This document shows, one piece after another, positions 7,351-15,980 of a stretch of DNA of 64,000 bases. Where the stretch lies: the NCBI RefSeq assembly GCF_022829635.1, contig NZ_JAKSYO010000172.1:269445-333444 (forward strand), given 5' to 3'. The DNA comes from Methylobacterium sp. E-066. Lineage in GTDB: Bacteria; Pseudomonadota; Alphaproteobacteria; Rhizobiales; Beijerinckiaceae. The notes beneath the pieces are model-generated. The model had not been told where the DNA came from, made no database searches, and saw only the letters and a list, made by a program, of their open reading frames with translations. Position 1 is the first letter of the stretch; every line of letters begins with the position of its first letter. The position numbers were made by a program, and so were the translations under genes.

Positions 7351-8769
7351 TCACTCGGCCGGCTGGAGGTGGCGGTCGGGATCGACCGACGGGGCGGGGG
7401 TGATGCCGGCGGTGCGGATCGGCGCGCCGGGCTCGATCCCGCTCTCGCCTTCATGGGGCGGCTGGGCCATCAGGCGCAGGATGTACAGAACCCCCATGGC
7501 GAAGACGGAAAAATAGATCACCACGAACGCGGTGAGCGAGGCGGCCACCGCCGGGCCGTGGAGCGGCGAGGCGGATTGCGCGGTCCGCAGCAGGCCGTAG
7601 ACCGTGTAGGGCTGGCGCCCGACCTCGGTGGTGATCCAGCCGGCGAGCACCGCCACGAAGCCGGCCGGGCCCATGGCGACCGCGAAGCGGTGCAGCGGGC
7701 GCCACCGGTAGAGCGCCCCGCGCCAGCGGGCGAGCAGGCTGATCGCGCCGAGGAGCAGCATCAGCATGCCGAGCCCGACCATGATGCGGAACGACCAGAA
7801 CACGATCGGCACCGGCGGCCAGTCCTTCCGGGGCAGGCTGTCGAGGCCGGCGAGCGGCGCGTCCAGGCTGTGCTTGAGCACCAGCGAGGACAGCTTCGGG
7901 ATCTCCACCGCGTAGCGGATCGTGCCGGCCTCCTGGTCGGGCAGGCCGAACAGCACCAGCGGCGCGCCGTCCGGATGGCTCTGGAAGTGGCCCTCCATGG
8001 CCATGACCTTGGCGGGCTGGTGCTCGAGGGTGTTGAGCCCGTGCGCGTCGCCGGCAAAGATCTGGACCGGCGCCACCAGGGCGGCCATCCACATCGCCAT
8101 CGAGAACATCGTCCGGGCCGCCGGGTTGGCCCGGTCGCGCAGCAGGTGCCAGGCGCCGACCGCGCCGACCACCAGGGCGGTCGTCAGGTAGGCCGCCAGC
8201 ACCATGTGGACGAGGCGGAACGGGAAGGACGGGTTGAACACGATCGCCCACCAGTCCAGCGGCACGAACTGGCCCTCGGCGTTGGTGCCGTAGCCCGCCG
8301 GCGTCTGCATCCAGGAATTCACCGACAGGATCCAGAACGCCGAGAAGAAGGTCCCGAACGCCACCATCAGGGTCGCGGCGAAGTGCAGCCGCGGCCCGAC
8401 CTTGCTCATGCCGAACAGCATCACCCCGAGGAAGCCCGCCTCCAGGAAGAAGGCCGACAGCACCTCGTAGGCCATCATCGGGCCGAGCACCGGCCCGGTC
8501 TTGTCGGAGAAGACCGACCAGTTGGTGCCGAACTGGTAGGACATCACCAGGCCGGAGACGACGCCCATGGCGAACGCGATGGCGAAGATCTTCAACCAGT
8601 ACTTGAACAGGTCCATGAAGACCTGCCGGCCGGTGGCGAGAAACAGGCCCTCCAGCACGGCGAGGAAGCTCGCGAGCCCGATCGAGAAGGCCGGGAACAC
8701 GATGTGGAACGCCACCGTGAAGCCGAACTGGATGCGGGCGAGGATCAGGGGATCGAGGGTGTCGAGCAC
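7351..8769 (-). CDS. cydA: Cytochrome bd-type quinol oxidase subunit I, cyanide-insensitive (CIO) type
   Basis: 472 residues. It carries the CydA pattern with His22 in the first helix (GFTVAFHIVFPAF), conserved GTNWSVFSDKTGPVLGP, the middle His of PSFPFRLVHMVLAAY and the GRQPYTVYGLLRT block of the quinol-binding side. The Q-loop is short, as in CIO-type oxidases rather than E. coli-type CydA. These are the positions expected to ligate hemes b558 and b595/d. The gene is first in a cydA-cydB-DUF2474-gbsR operon and is preceded by an 18-bp palindrome at 8813-8830. No cydDC genes are nearby. Confidence 0.95.
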   Translation of the reverse strand: MLDTLDPLILARIQFGFTVAFHIVFPAFSIGLASFLAVLEGLFLATGRQVFMDLFKYWLKIFAIAFAMGVVSGLVMSYQFGTNWSVFSDKTGPVLGPMMAYEVLSAFFLEAGFLGVMLFGMSKVGPRLHFAATLMVAFGTFFSAFWILSVNSWMQTPAGYGTNAEGQFVPLDWWAIVFNPSFPFRLVHMVLAAYLTTALVVGAVGAWHLLRDRANPAARTMFSMAMWMAALVAPVQIFAGDAHGLNTLEHQPAKVMAMEGHFQSHPDGAPLVLFGLPDQEAGTIRYAVEIPKLSSLVLKHSLDAPLAGLDSLPRKDWPPVPIVFWSFRIMVGLGMLMLLLGAISLLARWRGALYRWRPLHRFAVAMGPAGFVAVLAGWITTEVGRQPYTVYGLLRTAQSASPLHGPAVAASLTAFVVIYFSVFAMGVLYILRLMAQPPHEGESGIEPGAPIRTAGITPAPSVDPDRHLQPAE

Positions 8770-8812
8770 GATGGGTCTCCCGGCTCGGGATCTGCGACTC
8801 GGCTTATAGCAA

Positions 8813-8830
8813 TTTCAGAAATTTCTGAAA
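8813..8830. promoter_or_regulatory. 18-bp perfect palindrome, putative operator of the cyd operon
   Basis: TTTCAGAAATTTCTGAAA is its own reverse complement. It is AT-rich in a very GC-rich setting and lies 43 bp upstream of the cydA start. The GbsR/MarR-type protein of the same operon is the likely ligand. It could also affect the divergent aminotransferase gene at 9007. Confidence 0.72.
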
Positions 8831-9006
8831 AGTCGATAATCACAGGACAGTCGCGGCGGGCGTGCAGGCCTGGACGCGCGCGGCCGGACACGGCAGGTTC
8901 GGGGCGATTCCCCGAACGATCGGGCGCTTGCAAGCACGGTGCCCGCCCTCGGGCCACCGCGCCGCGCGACACGCCGCTCCCCGGACACCACGAGACCCGT
9001 CGCCCC

Positions 9007-10233
9007 ATGGCCGAACCCGTTGCCGCCGCCTTCCTCGACGCGCCCGTCGACCTCGCTGCCGCGCTCTCGGAACGCATCCGCGGCATCGGGACGAGCCAGA
9101 TCGGGCTGGTGGCGGATCGCGGCCGGGACGACCCGGACGTGGTCAAGCTCTGGATCGGCGAGGGCGACCTGCCGACGCCGCCCTTCATCGTCGAGGCGGC
9201 GCACCGGGCGATGCAGGCCGGGCATACCCGCTACACCACCTCGCTCGGCCTGCCGGCCCTGCGGGCAGCGCTCAGTGCCTACCATGCCCGGCACTGGGGC
9301 GTGGACGTCCCGGCCGACCGCTTCGCCGTCACGGCCGGCGGCATGAACGCGATCATGCAGGCGGCCCAGGCCCTGCTGGAGCCGGGCGACGAGATCATCA
9401 TCCCCTCCCCGGCCTGGCCGAACCTGGCCGAGGCGGTCCGCATCACCGGCGGCGTGCCGGTGACCGTGCCCTACCGGATCCAGCCGGATGGGCGCTTCAC
9501 GCTGCCGCTCGCCGACATCGAAGCGGCACTGACGCCGCGCACCCGGGTGATCATGGTCAACTCGCCCTCGAACCCGACGGGTTGGACCATGCCGCTGCCC
9601 GAGATGACGGCCTTGCGCGACCTCGCCCGCGCGCGCGGCCTGTGGATCTTGTCGGACGAGGTCTACGCGCACTTCACCTACGGCAACCAGATCGCGCCGT
9701 CCTTCCTGCAGATCTGCACGGAGGACGACCGGCTGATCGTGACCAACACCTTCTCGAAGAACTGGGCGATGACCGGCTGGCGTGCCGGCTGGGTGATCTT
9801 TCCCCGGGGCCTGGCGCCGACCTTCGCCAAGCTCGGCCAGTACAGCACCACCTCGATCCCGACCTTCATCCAGCACGCCTGCGTGGCGGCCCTCGACGAG
9901 GGCGACGGCTTCATCCGCACCATGGTCGACCGCTGCGCCGAGGCGAGGGCGATCCTGGTCGAGGGGCTCGCGCGCCTGCCCGGCGTGACCGTGGCGGCGC
10001 CGGACGGCGCCTTCTACCTCATGCCCCGGATCGCCGGCGACGAGCCGAGCCTCGAACTCGCCTACCGCCTGCTGCGCGACGCCAAGGTCGGCGTCGCCCC
10101 GGGCACCGCCTTCGGCCCCGCGGGCGAAGGCCTGGTCCGCATCTGCTTCGCCATCAGCCCGGACCTGGCGCGGGAGGCGGTGCGGCGGTTGTCGGGGGTG
10201 TTGGGGCGGGGTTCGGCCGGGCGGTCGAACTGA
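9007..10233 (+). CDS. PLP-dependent class I/II aminotransferase
   Basis: 408 residues of fold-type I aminotransferase. Visible features are the substrate and PLP-binding turn GGMNAIMQAAQALLEPGDE, the conserved NSPSNPTGW, the D-E-x-Y motif in WILSDEVYAHF, and the PLP lysine Lys251 in NTFSKNWAMTGWRAGW. The downstream Arg expected to bind the substrate carboxylate lies in VRICFAIS. Start ATG 9007 gives the usual length; the open frame runs much further upstream only as a shadow of cydA. The specific amino donor cannot be told; the AspC-like branch is most likely. It is divergent from cydA, with a 237-bp gap. Confidence 0.9.
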   Translation: MAEPVAAAFLDAPVDLAAALSERIRGIGTSQIGLVADRGRDDPDVVKLWIGEGDLPTPPFIVEAAHRAMQAGHTRYTTSLGLPALRAALSAYHARHWGVDVPADRFAVTAGGMNAIMQAAQALLEPGDEIIIPSPAWPNLAEAVRITGGVPVTVPYRIQPDGRFTLPLADIEAALTPRTRVIMVNSPSNPTGWTMPLPEMTALRDLARARGLWILSDEVYAHFTYGNQIAPSFLQICTEDDRLIVTNTFSKNWAMTGWRAGWVIFPRGLAPTFAKLGQYSTTSIPTFIQHACVAALDEGDGFIRTMVDRCAEARAILVEGLARLPGVTVAAPDGAFYLMPRIAGDEPSLELAYRLLRDAKVGVAPGTAFGPAGEGLVRICFAISPDLAREAVRRLSGVLGRGSAGRSN

Positions 10234-10330
10234 TCCGGAGGGCGGCGTTTCAGCTCCGGCGTAAGAGTGGGGATCCCCTCTGCCTCGCTCGCAGGGCTGC
10301 CGGCTCCCCACATCGTCGGATGAAGCGCGG

Positions 10331-10432
10331 GTCCCCTCTCCCGTGCGGGAGAGGGACAGGGTGAGGGATGCGCGCTTTCCGGAAGAACCAGTCCCCTCAC
10401 CCCAACCCTCTCCCGCACGGGAGAGGGAGTCC
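10331..10432. repeat. Palindromic repeat (family A), intergenic copy
   Basis: About 102 bp with arms CCCTCTCCCGTGCGGGAGAG and its inverse, matching the copies at 388-489 and 14993-15093. It lies in the gap between the convergent aminotransferase and DHDPS-family genes and may act as a bidirectional transcription barrier. Confidence 0.88.
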
Positions 10433-10520
10433 CTCGCGTCTCACTGACGCCGATGTGAGCCTCACAGCGAGGGAGGACCGCGCGTCTGTCAGACCGCCGC
10501 CCGCCCCCAGCAAATAAACC

Positions 10521-11447
10521 TCACCGCCCCCAGCGCAGCACCAGCGCATCGTTCCGCCGCGCCAGCTCGATCAGCGCCGCGCGCGTGTCGGGATGGAGCG
10601 GCTGGAGCGGCAGGCGGGCGGTCTCGTGGGCGATGATGCCGCCCTCGGCCATCAGCGCCTTGCAGGCGAGCAGCCCGCATTGCCGGTTCTCGTGGTTGAT
10701 CAGCGGCAGCCAGCGCGCGTAGGCGTCGAGCGCCTCGCTCCGGCGGCCGGCCGCGTAGGCGTCGGTGATCTGGCGGATGCCGTCCGGATAGGCGCCGCCG
10801 GTCATCGCCCCGGTGGCGCCGGCATCGAGATCGGCCATCAGGGTGATCGCCTCCTCGCCATCCCAGGGGCCGACCACCGCGTCGCCGCCCTGCGCGATCA
10901 GCTCGCGCAGCTTGCCCGCCGCCCCGGGGGTCTCGATCTTGAAGTAGGAGACGTTTTCGATCTCCCGGGCCATGCGGGCCAGGAACGCGGCCGAGAGCGG
11001 CGTGCCCGCCACCGGCGCGTCCTGGATCATGATCGGGATCGCGATCGCGTCCGAGACGCCGCGGAAGAAGTCGTAGATGCCGAGCTCCGGCACCCGGATC
11101 GTGGCGCCGTGATAGGGCGGCATGACCATCACCATGGCGGCCCCGGCTTCTTGCGCCCGGCGCGAGCGCTCGGCGCAGACCTGCGTGGCGAAATGCGTGG
11201 TCGTCACGATCACCGGCACCCGGCCGGCGACGTGGTCGAGCACCGCGTGCATCACGGTCTCGCGCTCGGCGTCGGTGAGGACGAACTGCTCGGAAAAGTT
11301 GGCCAGGATGCAGAGGCCGTGGCTGCCGGCGTCGATCATGAAGTCGATCGCCCGGCGCTGCCCGTCGAGGTCGAGGTTGCCCGCGGCATCGAACACCGTG
11401 GGGGCGACCGGGAAGACGCCCCGGTAGGGCTGGGCAGGCGAACTCAT
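10521..11447 (-). CDS. DHDPS/N-acetylneuraminate lyase superfamily enzyme, possibly 2-keto-3-deoxyarabonate dehydratase
   Basis: 308-residue TIM-barrel lyase. The Schiff-base lysine is Lys170 in YFKIETPGA, the partner tyrosine is in VMPPYHGAT, and the start MSSPAQPYRGVFPVAPTVFD is family-typical. The whole protein resembles enzymes annotated as L-2-keto-3-deoxyarabonate dehydratase (LANFSEQF, GPWDGEEAI, PLINHENRQ blocks). No other pentose-oxidation gene is nearby, so the substrate stays open; 1-pyrroline-4-hydroxy-2-carboxylate deaminase is an alternative, since hydroxyproline genes occur at 34756-37037. Start ATG 11447 fits the family; a longer frame to 11570 is not needed. Confidence 0.82.
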   Translation of the reverse strand: MSSPAQPYRGVFPVAPTVFDAAGNLDLDGQRRAIDFMIDAGSHGLCILANFSEQFVLTDAERETVMHAVLDHVAGRVPVIVTTTHFATQVCAERSRRAQEAGAAMVMVMPPYHGATIRVPELGIYDFFRGVSDAIAIPIMIQDAPVAGTPLSAAFLARMAREIENVSYFKIETPGAAGKLRELIAQGGDAVVGPWDGEEAITLMADLDAGATGAMTGGAYPDGIRQITDAYAAGRRSEALDAYARWLPLINHENRQCGLLACKALMAEGGIIAHETARLPLQPLHPDTRAALIELARRNDALVLRWGR

Positions 11448-11651
11448 GCGCGATCCTCCACCGGGGCGGGCCGCGCGCGCCGGCTCACAGGAAAAGACCG
11501 ATCCGGGCCGCTCCGGGGCCACGCGGCCGCCCCGGATCGGCGAAACGCCGGCACTGTGCCGAAGGATCATCCGAGATCAACGCCCGTCCCGGCGCGGGCT
11601 CGACAAAAGCCGCGATGTGTTTGCGCGGCGCCGGTACGGATGGCGCAAGCC

Positions 11652-12206
11652 TTACGCCGACAGGATCAGCAGGATGAGCTTGCTCACCACGGGGCCGACA
11701 TTCACGAACCAGTGCTCGACATCGACCCGGATCGTCGCCGTGTCGCCGCCCTCCAGGGTGATGACTTCCCGGGTCGTATGGATCTCCAGGCGTCCCGACA
11801 GGATGTGAAAGATCTCGCGGCTTCCGGCCTTGTGCGCGGCGAACCGGCTCGACGTGGCGCCGGGCGGCACCGTGTAGTGCAGCAGCTCGACCTCGGATGA
11901 CGGGCGCGCCAGGGCGAGGCGCTCGATGCCGGTCGCCTCGTCGAAGAACCGCAGGTTCTCGCCCGTGCGCGTGATCTCCACGGGCTGGCGCTCGACGAGG
12001 TCCGCGAGCTCGCAGCCCAGGCCGCGGGCGATGGCCAGGGCATTGCGCAGGGTCGGGCTGAGCAGGCCGCGCTCGACCCGCGACAGGGCGGCGGCGGAGA
12101 CGCCGCTGGTCTCGGCGAGCTGATCCAGGGTGACGCCGAGCTGGGTGCGGCGGGTGCGCACCGCGTTGCCGAACAGGATGTCCTGCGCCTGCGTCTCGCC
12201 GGTCAC
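11652..12206 (-). CDS. XRE-family regulator with C-terminal cupin
   Basis: 184 residues. The N-terminal HTH_3/Cro-type domain (about 12-68) includes QLGVTLDQLAETSGVSAAAL and SRVERGLLSPTLRNALAIAR. The C-terminal cupin (about 105-180) includes KAGSREIFHILSGRLEIH. Such regulators sense a small ligand in the cupin and often control catabolic or transport genes beside them. It is divergent from the lactate-permease-type gene, with a 69-bp gap that contains an AT-rich imperfect palindrome. Control of that transporter is inferred from position. Confidence 0.88.
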   Translation of the reverse strand: MTGETQAQDILFGNAVRTRRTQLGVTLDQLAETSGVSAAALSRVERGLLSPTLRNALAIARGLGCELADLVERQPVEITRTGENLRFFDEATGIERLALARPSSEVELLHYTVPPGATSSRFAAHKAGSREIFHILSGRLEIHTTREVITLEGGDTATIRVDVEHWFVNVGPVVSKLILLILSA

Positions 12207-12227
12207 GCCCGCCCTCCCCTTGACTCA

Positions 12228-12262
12228 TGCAGATATGCAAAAATAATTGCTGATCTGCAATT
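12228..12262. promoter_or_regulatory. AT-rich inverted repeats between XRE regulator and permease
   Basis: TGCAGAT at 12228-12234 is inverted as ATCTGCA at 12253-12259. The latter overlaps an 18-bp imperfect palindrome, AATTGCTGATCTGCAATT, at 12245-12262. This spot is strikingly AT-rich and lies in the only 69 bp separating the two divergent starts, so it is a likely operator for the XRE-cupin protein and may overlap both promoters. Confidence 0.62.
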
Positions 12263-12275
12263 CCACGACTCGTTT

Positions 12276-13694
12276 ATGCCCCTGCTCCTGCCCGCCCTCC
12301 TCAGCGCCCTGCCGGTCGTCACCGTCCTGCTGGCCCTGGCGCTGGGCCTGCGATCCCTGAGCGCCGCCCTGCTCGGCACCGCCGCCGCCGGCCTGGCGAT
12401 CGGGCTGGGCTTTCCGATTCCCCCGGCCGCCATACCGGACATCCTGATCCACTGGCTGCCCATCCTGGCGGAAGTCCTGCTCATCGTCGCCGGCGGCCTG
12501 CTCCTGTCCGAGACCCTGCGCCATGCCGGGGCGCAGGCCGCGCTGGCGGATTGGCTCCGCGGACGAGCGGGGCACGGGGTCGGGGCGGTGCTGCTCGTGG
12601 TCCACGGCATTACGCCCTTCGCCGAATCGGTGACGGGCTTCGGCATCGGCGTCACCATCGGGATTCCCCTGCTCGCGTGCTTCGGCCTGCCGGCCCGCAC
12701 GGTGGCGGTGATCGGGCTGCTCGGCCTCTGCGCGGTCCCGTGGGGCTCGATGGCGCCGGGGACGCTGATCGCCGCCACCCTGGCCGACATCCCGTTCCAG
12801 GCGCTCGGCGTCCGGTCCGCCTGCCTCAGCGTCATCCCCTTCGCGGTCACGGGCGTCGTGGCGGCCTGGCTCGCCAGCGCCCCGGACGGCCGCGGCCGAG
12901 CCGTGTGGCAGGGCATCCTCTCCGGGCTGGTGCTGACGCTTGCGGTGACGGCGGTCAACGCGGTGATCGGGACACCGCCGGCCGGAGCGCTCGGGGCGCT
13001 GGTTGTGATCGCGCTTCACCTCCTCTGGGCACCGCAGCGGGGGCGCGTGAGCCTCGGGGCGAGCGGGCTTCGGGCCGTCCAGGCCTACGGCGTGCTGCTC
13101 GGGGGCGTGTTGATCGCCGGCGGGCTCACCACGACGCTTGCCGGCTTGTCCGGGGCATGGCGCTATCTCGCCTCTCCGGCACTCTGGCTGTTCGTGGCGA
13201 CGGCCTGGTTCGCGCGCGGCGTGCCGCCCGCGCCTCCGTTGCGGAAAGCCTGGACCGCGTGGGTGCAGGTGGCGCCGGTCACCGGCCTGTTCATCGGGCT
13301 CGGCGTGCTGATGGCGGTCTCGGGGATGGCCGCCTTCCTGGCCCGGACGCTGGCCGGGGCCGGGACGGCCTATCTGGCCGCCGCCCCGTTCGTGGCGGCG
13401 GCGGGTGGCTTCGTGACCGGGTCCAACAGCGGCGCCAACGCCATGTTCGCCGCCACCCAGGCGGCGATCGCCCGCGCGCTGGGCGTCGATGTCCTGTGGT
13501 TCATGGCGGTCCACAACGTCGCCGCGGCGTTTCTGCTGATGGCCTCGCCCGGCAAGATCGAGATGGCGGTCCAGCTCGCCGGGGGCGAGGCCGCGCGCCA
13601 GCGGCGCTGGATCCAGACCACGATCCTCGGCGTCGCCGCCGTGGTCGTCGTCGCGCTCGCCGCGGCGAATGTGGGTCTCGCGACGCTGCGATGA
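12276..13694 (+). CDS. L-lactate permease family transporter
   Basis: 472 residues with about twelve to fourteen predicted membrane segments. The LctP-type signature is visible in LLVVHGITPFAESVTGFGIG and in the later GGFVTGSNSGANAMFAATQ loop, with NVAAAFLLMASPGKIEMA near the end. The family takes up lactate, glycolate and related hydroxy acids by proton symport. It is slightly shorter than E. coli LldP (about 550). Sited opposite the XRE-cupin regulator. No lactate dehydrogenase is adjacent, so the real substrate may differ. Confidence 0.85.
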   Translation: MPLLLPALLSALPVVTVLLALALGLRSLSAALLGTAAAGLAIGLGFPIPPAAIPDILIHWLPILAEVLLIVAGGLLLSETLRHAGAQAALADWLRGRAGHGVGAVLLVVHGITPFAESVTGFGIGVTIGIPLLACFGLPARTVAVIGLLGLCAVPWGSMAPGTLIAATLADIPFQALGVRSACLSVIPFAVTGVVAAWLASAPDGRGRAVWQGILSGLVLTLAVTAVNAVIGTPPAGALGALVVIALHLLWAPQRGRVSLGASGLRAVQAYGVLLGGVLIAGGLTTTLAGLSGAWRYLASPALWLFVATAWFARGVPPAPPLRKAWTAWVQVAPVTGLFIGLGVLMAVSGMAAFLARTLAGAGTAYLAAAPFVAAAGGFVTGSNSGANAMFAATQAAIARALGVDVLWFMAVHNVAAAFLLMASPGKIEMAVQLAGGEAARQRRWIQTTILGVAAVVVVALAAANVGLATLR

Positions 13695-14152
13695 CATCCG
13701 GCCAGAAGCCCGATCTCGGCCCGAAGAAAATATTCTTCCTTACCAACAGCTTGAAGGCCCGATCGACGCTCGACCGTCCCCCCTGTCATCCCAAAGGCGC
13801 GAAGTGGAGCCGGGGAGCCGGAAACAGTCTTGGATCAAGGTCTTGGCCCATCAGCGACTCACGCTGCCGGGCCGGTTCGCCCCGCGCCGAATGCCGGGCC
13901 GGTTCACGGACCGGAAGAACCAATCCGCGAGAATTCCGCAGCATCTTGGAAGACCTTGCTTTCCGGCGATGGACCTGCGCCGGGGCGGCGTAGGCGCCAA
14001 CGGCCACGCTTGGTATAGGACACGTGGTTTGGCGCCGTCGGTGACGACTCGGCGACGAGCCGCCCCGTTTTCCCGTCCCGACCCAGTCGTCCCGGCCTTC
14101 CGAACAGGCGGTCCGGGTGAGGTTCGAGACGATCGATCTGGAGTTCATCGTG
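13695..14152. other. 458-bp gap without a gene
   Basis: After the permease stop lies a short AT-rich inverted repeat, GAAGAA at 13723-13728 and TTCTTC at 13733-13738, which could contribute to transcription ending. The rest contains only frames with poor codon use. The promoter of the ABC transporter genes presumably lies near the 14152 end, but I see no distinct boxes. Confidence 0.5.
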
Positions 14153-14929
14153 ATGCGTATTGTTTCCGCCTCCGTCGCGGCCGTTTTCGCCGCAGCCGCG
14201 CTTCTCCTCGGCGCGCCGGCGCGGGCCGACGACCTCGACGCGATCCGCGCCGCCAAGACCCTGCGGATCGGCACCGAGGGGACCTACGCGCCGTTCAGCT
14301 TCCACGACGCCTCCGGGGCGCTGGTTGGCTTCGACGTGGAGATCGGCCGCAAGGTCGCCGAGAAGCTCGGTGTCACGCCGCAGTTCGTCGAGGGCAAGTG
14401 GGACGGCCTGATCGCCGGGCTCGACGCCAAGCGCTACGACGTGGTGATCAACCAAGTCAGCATCACCAAGGAGCGCCAGGCGAAGTTCGACTTCTCCGAG
14501 CCGTATATCCGCTCCCGCGCCGTGGTGATCACCCGGGCCGACAACACCGCGATCAAGTCTTTCGCCGACCTGAAGGGCAAGAAGTCCGCCCAGAGCCTGA
14601 GCAGCAACTTCGCGCGGCTCGCCACCGAGGCCGGGGCCGAGCTGGTCGGCACCGACGGGTTCGACCAGTCGATCCAGTTGGTCGTCACCGGCCGCGCCGA
14701 TGCCACCCTCAACGACAACGTGTCGTTCCTCGACTTCCACAAGAAGCAGCCGAACGCGCCGGTGAAGATCGTCGCCCAGAAGGACGACGCGGACGCCTCC
14801 GGCATCCTCCTGCGCAAGAACAACCCCGCCCTGAAGGCGGCCATCGACAAGGCGCTCGCGGAGATCAAGGCGGACGGCAGCTACGCGGCGATCGCGCAGA
14901 CGTATTTCGGGGCGGACGTTTCGCAGTAG
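14153..14929 (+). CDS. Polar amino acid ABC transporter, periplasmic substrate-binding protein
   Basis: 258 residues. Signal peptide MRIVSASVAAVFAAAALLLG with cleavage after ARA, then a family 3 solute-binding protein: LRIGTEGTYAPFSFHDASG at the N-lobe, LVGFDVEIGRKVAEKLG, and the KFDFSEPYI motif. It would bind a polar amino acid, most like cystine or glutamine binders, and deliver it to the permease and ATPase encoded downstream. ATG 14153 is preferred because it begins the signal peptide; a GTG at 14117 also lies in frame. A repeat-containing 370-bp gap separates it from the permease. Confidence 0.92.
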   Translation: MRIVSASVAAVFAAAALLLGAPARADDLDAIRAAKTLRIGTEGTYAPFSFHDASGALVGFDVEIGRKVAEKLGVTPQFVEGKWDGLIAGLDAKRYDVVINQVSITKERQAKFDFSEPYIRSRAVVITRADNTAIKSFADLKGKKSAQSLSSNFARLATEAGAELVGTDGFDQSIQLVVTGRADATLNDNVSFLDFHKKQPNAPVKIVAQKDDADASGILLRKNNPALKAAIDKALAEIKADGSYAAIAQTYFGADVSQ

Positions 14930-14992
14930 ATACGCGCCCTCCCCTTCTGGGGGTGACGACGTGCCCATATCGGTCCACGCAGATCGCGACAT

Positions 14993-15093
14993 GCCCCCTC
15001 TCCCGTGCGGGAGAGGGTCGGGGTGAGGGACCGGGGTCTTCCGGAGAGGTCGCATCCCTCACCCTGTCCCTCTCCCGCACGGGAGAGGGGACC
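14993..15093. repeat. Palindromic repeat (family A), inside the ABC transporter locus
   Basis: Third full copy of the approximately 100-bp element with CCCTCTCCCGTGCGGGAGAG arms. It sits in the 370-bp gap (14930-15299) between the binding protein and the permease genes, where a hairpin would let the binding protein be expressed more highly than the membrane parts. Nothing else is recognisable in the gap. Confidence 0.88.
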
Positions 15094-15299
15094 CGCCTCA
15101 CATCCGGATGCCCTTGCTTCTGCTGGTCGCAGCGGGGCGCGCGCGTGTCATGCCTGGACAGGGTGTCATTCCGAGGCGTGGATGGTCCGCAACGCGGTGC
15201 GGGAATCGGCCCGCCCCCGATAGAGCCGGCAAAATCCCGCGCGGCCCGCGCCGCAAACCCGTATAGACCCTCGCCCGATCCTGCAGGAAACACCGTCCC

Positions 15300-15980
15300 G
15301 TGCCGCACTGGCTCGACCTCATGCTCCAGTCGCTCGGGCCGCTGCTCGAAGCCTGTCTCCGGTTCACGATACCGCTGACGCTGATCGCCTTCGTGCTCGG
15401 GCTGAGCCTCGCCCTGGTGATCGCCCTCACGCGGCTGTTCGGGCCGCGGCCGCTGGCGGCCCTGGCCTGGACCTATGTCTGGATTTTTCGCGGCACACCG
15501 CTCCTCGTCCAGCTGTTCGTGATCTTCTACGGCCTGCCGAGCGTCGGCATCCTGATCGATGCGTTTCCGGCCGCGGTGATCGGCTTCACCCTCAATATCG
15601 GCGCCTACGCGTCCGAGATCGTGCGCGCCGCGATCGCGTCGATCCCGAAGGGGCAGTGGGAGGCCGCCTACGCCACCGGCATGACCCCGGCCCAGGCGAT
15701 GCGCCGCACGATCCTGCCGCAGGCGGCGCGGGTGGCGGTGCCGTCCCTGTCCAACACCTTCATCGCCCTGGTGAAGGATACCTCGCTCGCCGCCGCCATC
15801 ACGGTGCCGGAGATGTTCCAGGCGGCCCAGCGCATCGTCGCAGTCACCTACGAGCCGCTGATCCTCTATGTCGAGGCGGCGCTCATCTACCTCGTGCTGT
15901 GCTCCGCCCTGTCCTGGCTCCAGAGCCGGCTGGAGCGGCGGCTCGGACGCTATGGCGGCTATCTGGAGGCCCGGGCATGA
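15300..15980 (+). CDS. Polar amino acid ABC transporter permease
   Basis: 226 residues with about five transmembrane helices and the His/Glu/Arg-family permease fold. It carries the WIFRGTPLLVQLFVIFYGLP block and the ATPase-docking EAA loop (GQWEAAYATGMTPAQAMRRT). The start is a GTG at 15300 that yields MPHWLDLMLQ; no better ATG exists near the family start. The stop overlaps the ATPase start as ATGA at 15977-15980, so the two are translationally coupled. A single permease gene suggests a homodimeric channel, as in cystine-type systems. Confidence 0.92.
   Translation: MPHWLDLMLQSLGPLLEACLRFTIPLTLIAFVLGLSLALVIALTRLFGPRPLAALAWTYVWIFRGTPLLVQLFVIFYGLPSVGILIDAFPAAVIGFTLNIGAYASEIVRAAIASIPKGQWEAAYATGMTPAQAMRRTILPQAARVAVPSLSNTFIALVKDTSLAAAITVPEMFQAAQRIVAVTYEPLILYVEAALIYLVLCSALSWLQSRLERRLGRYGGYLEARA

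Noticed and set aside
7339..9006. Large N-terminal extension of the aminotransferase
   Set aside because: It is antisense to cydA and biased to His, Arg and Gln; the aminotransferase has its normal start at 9007.
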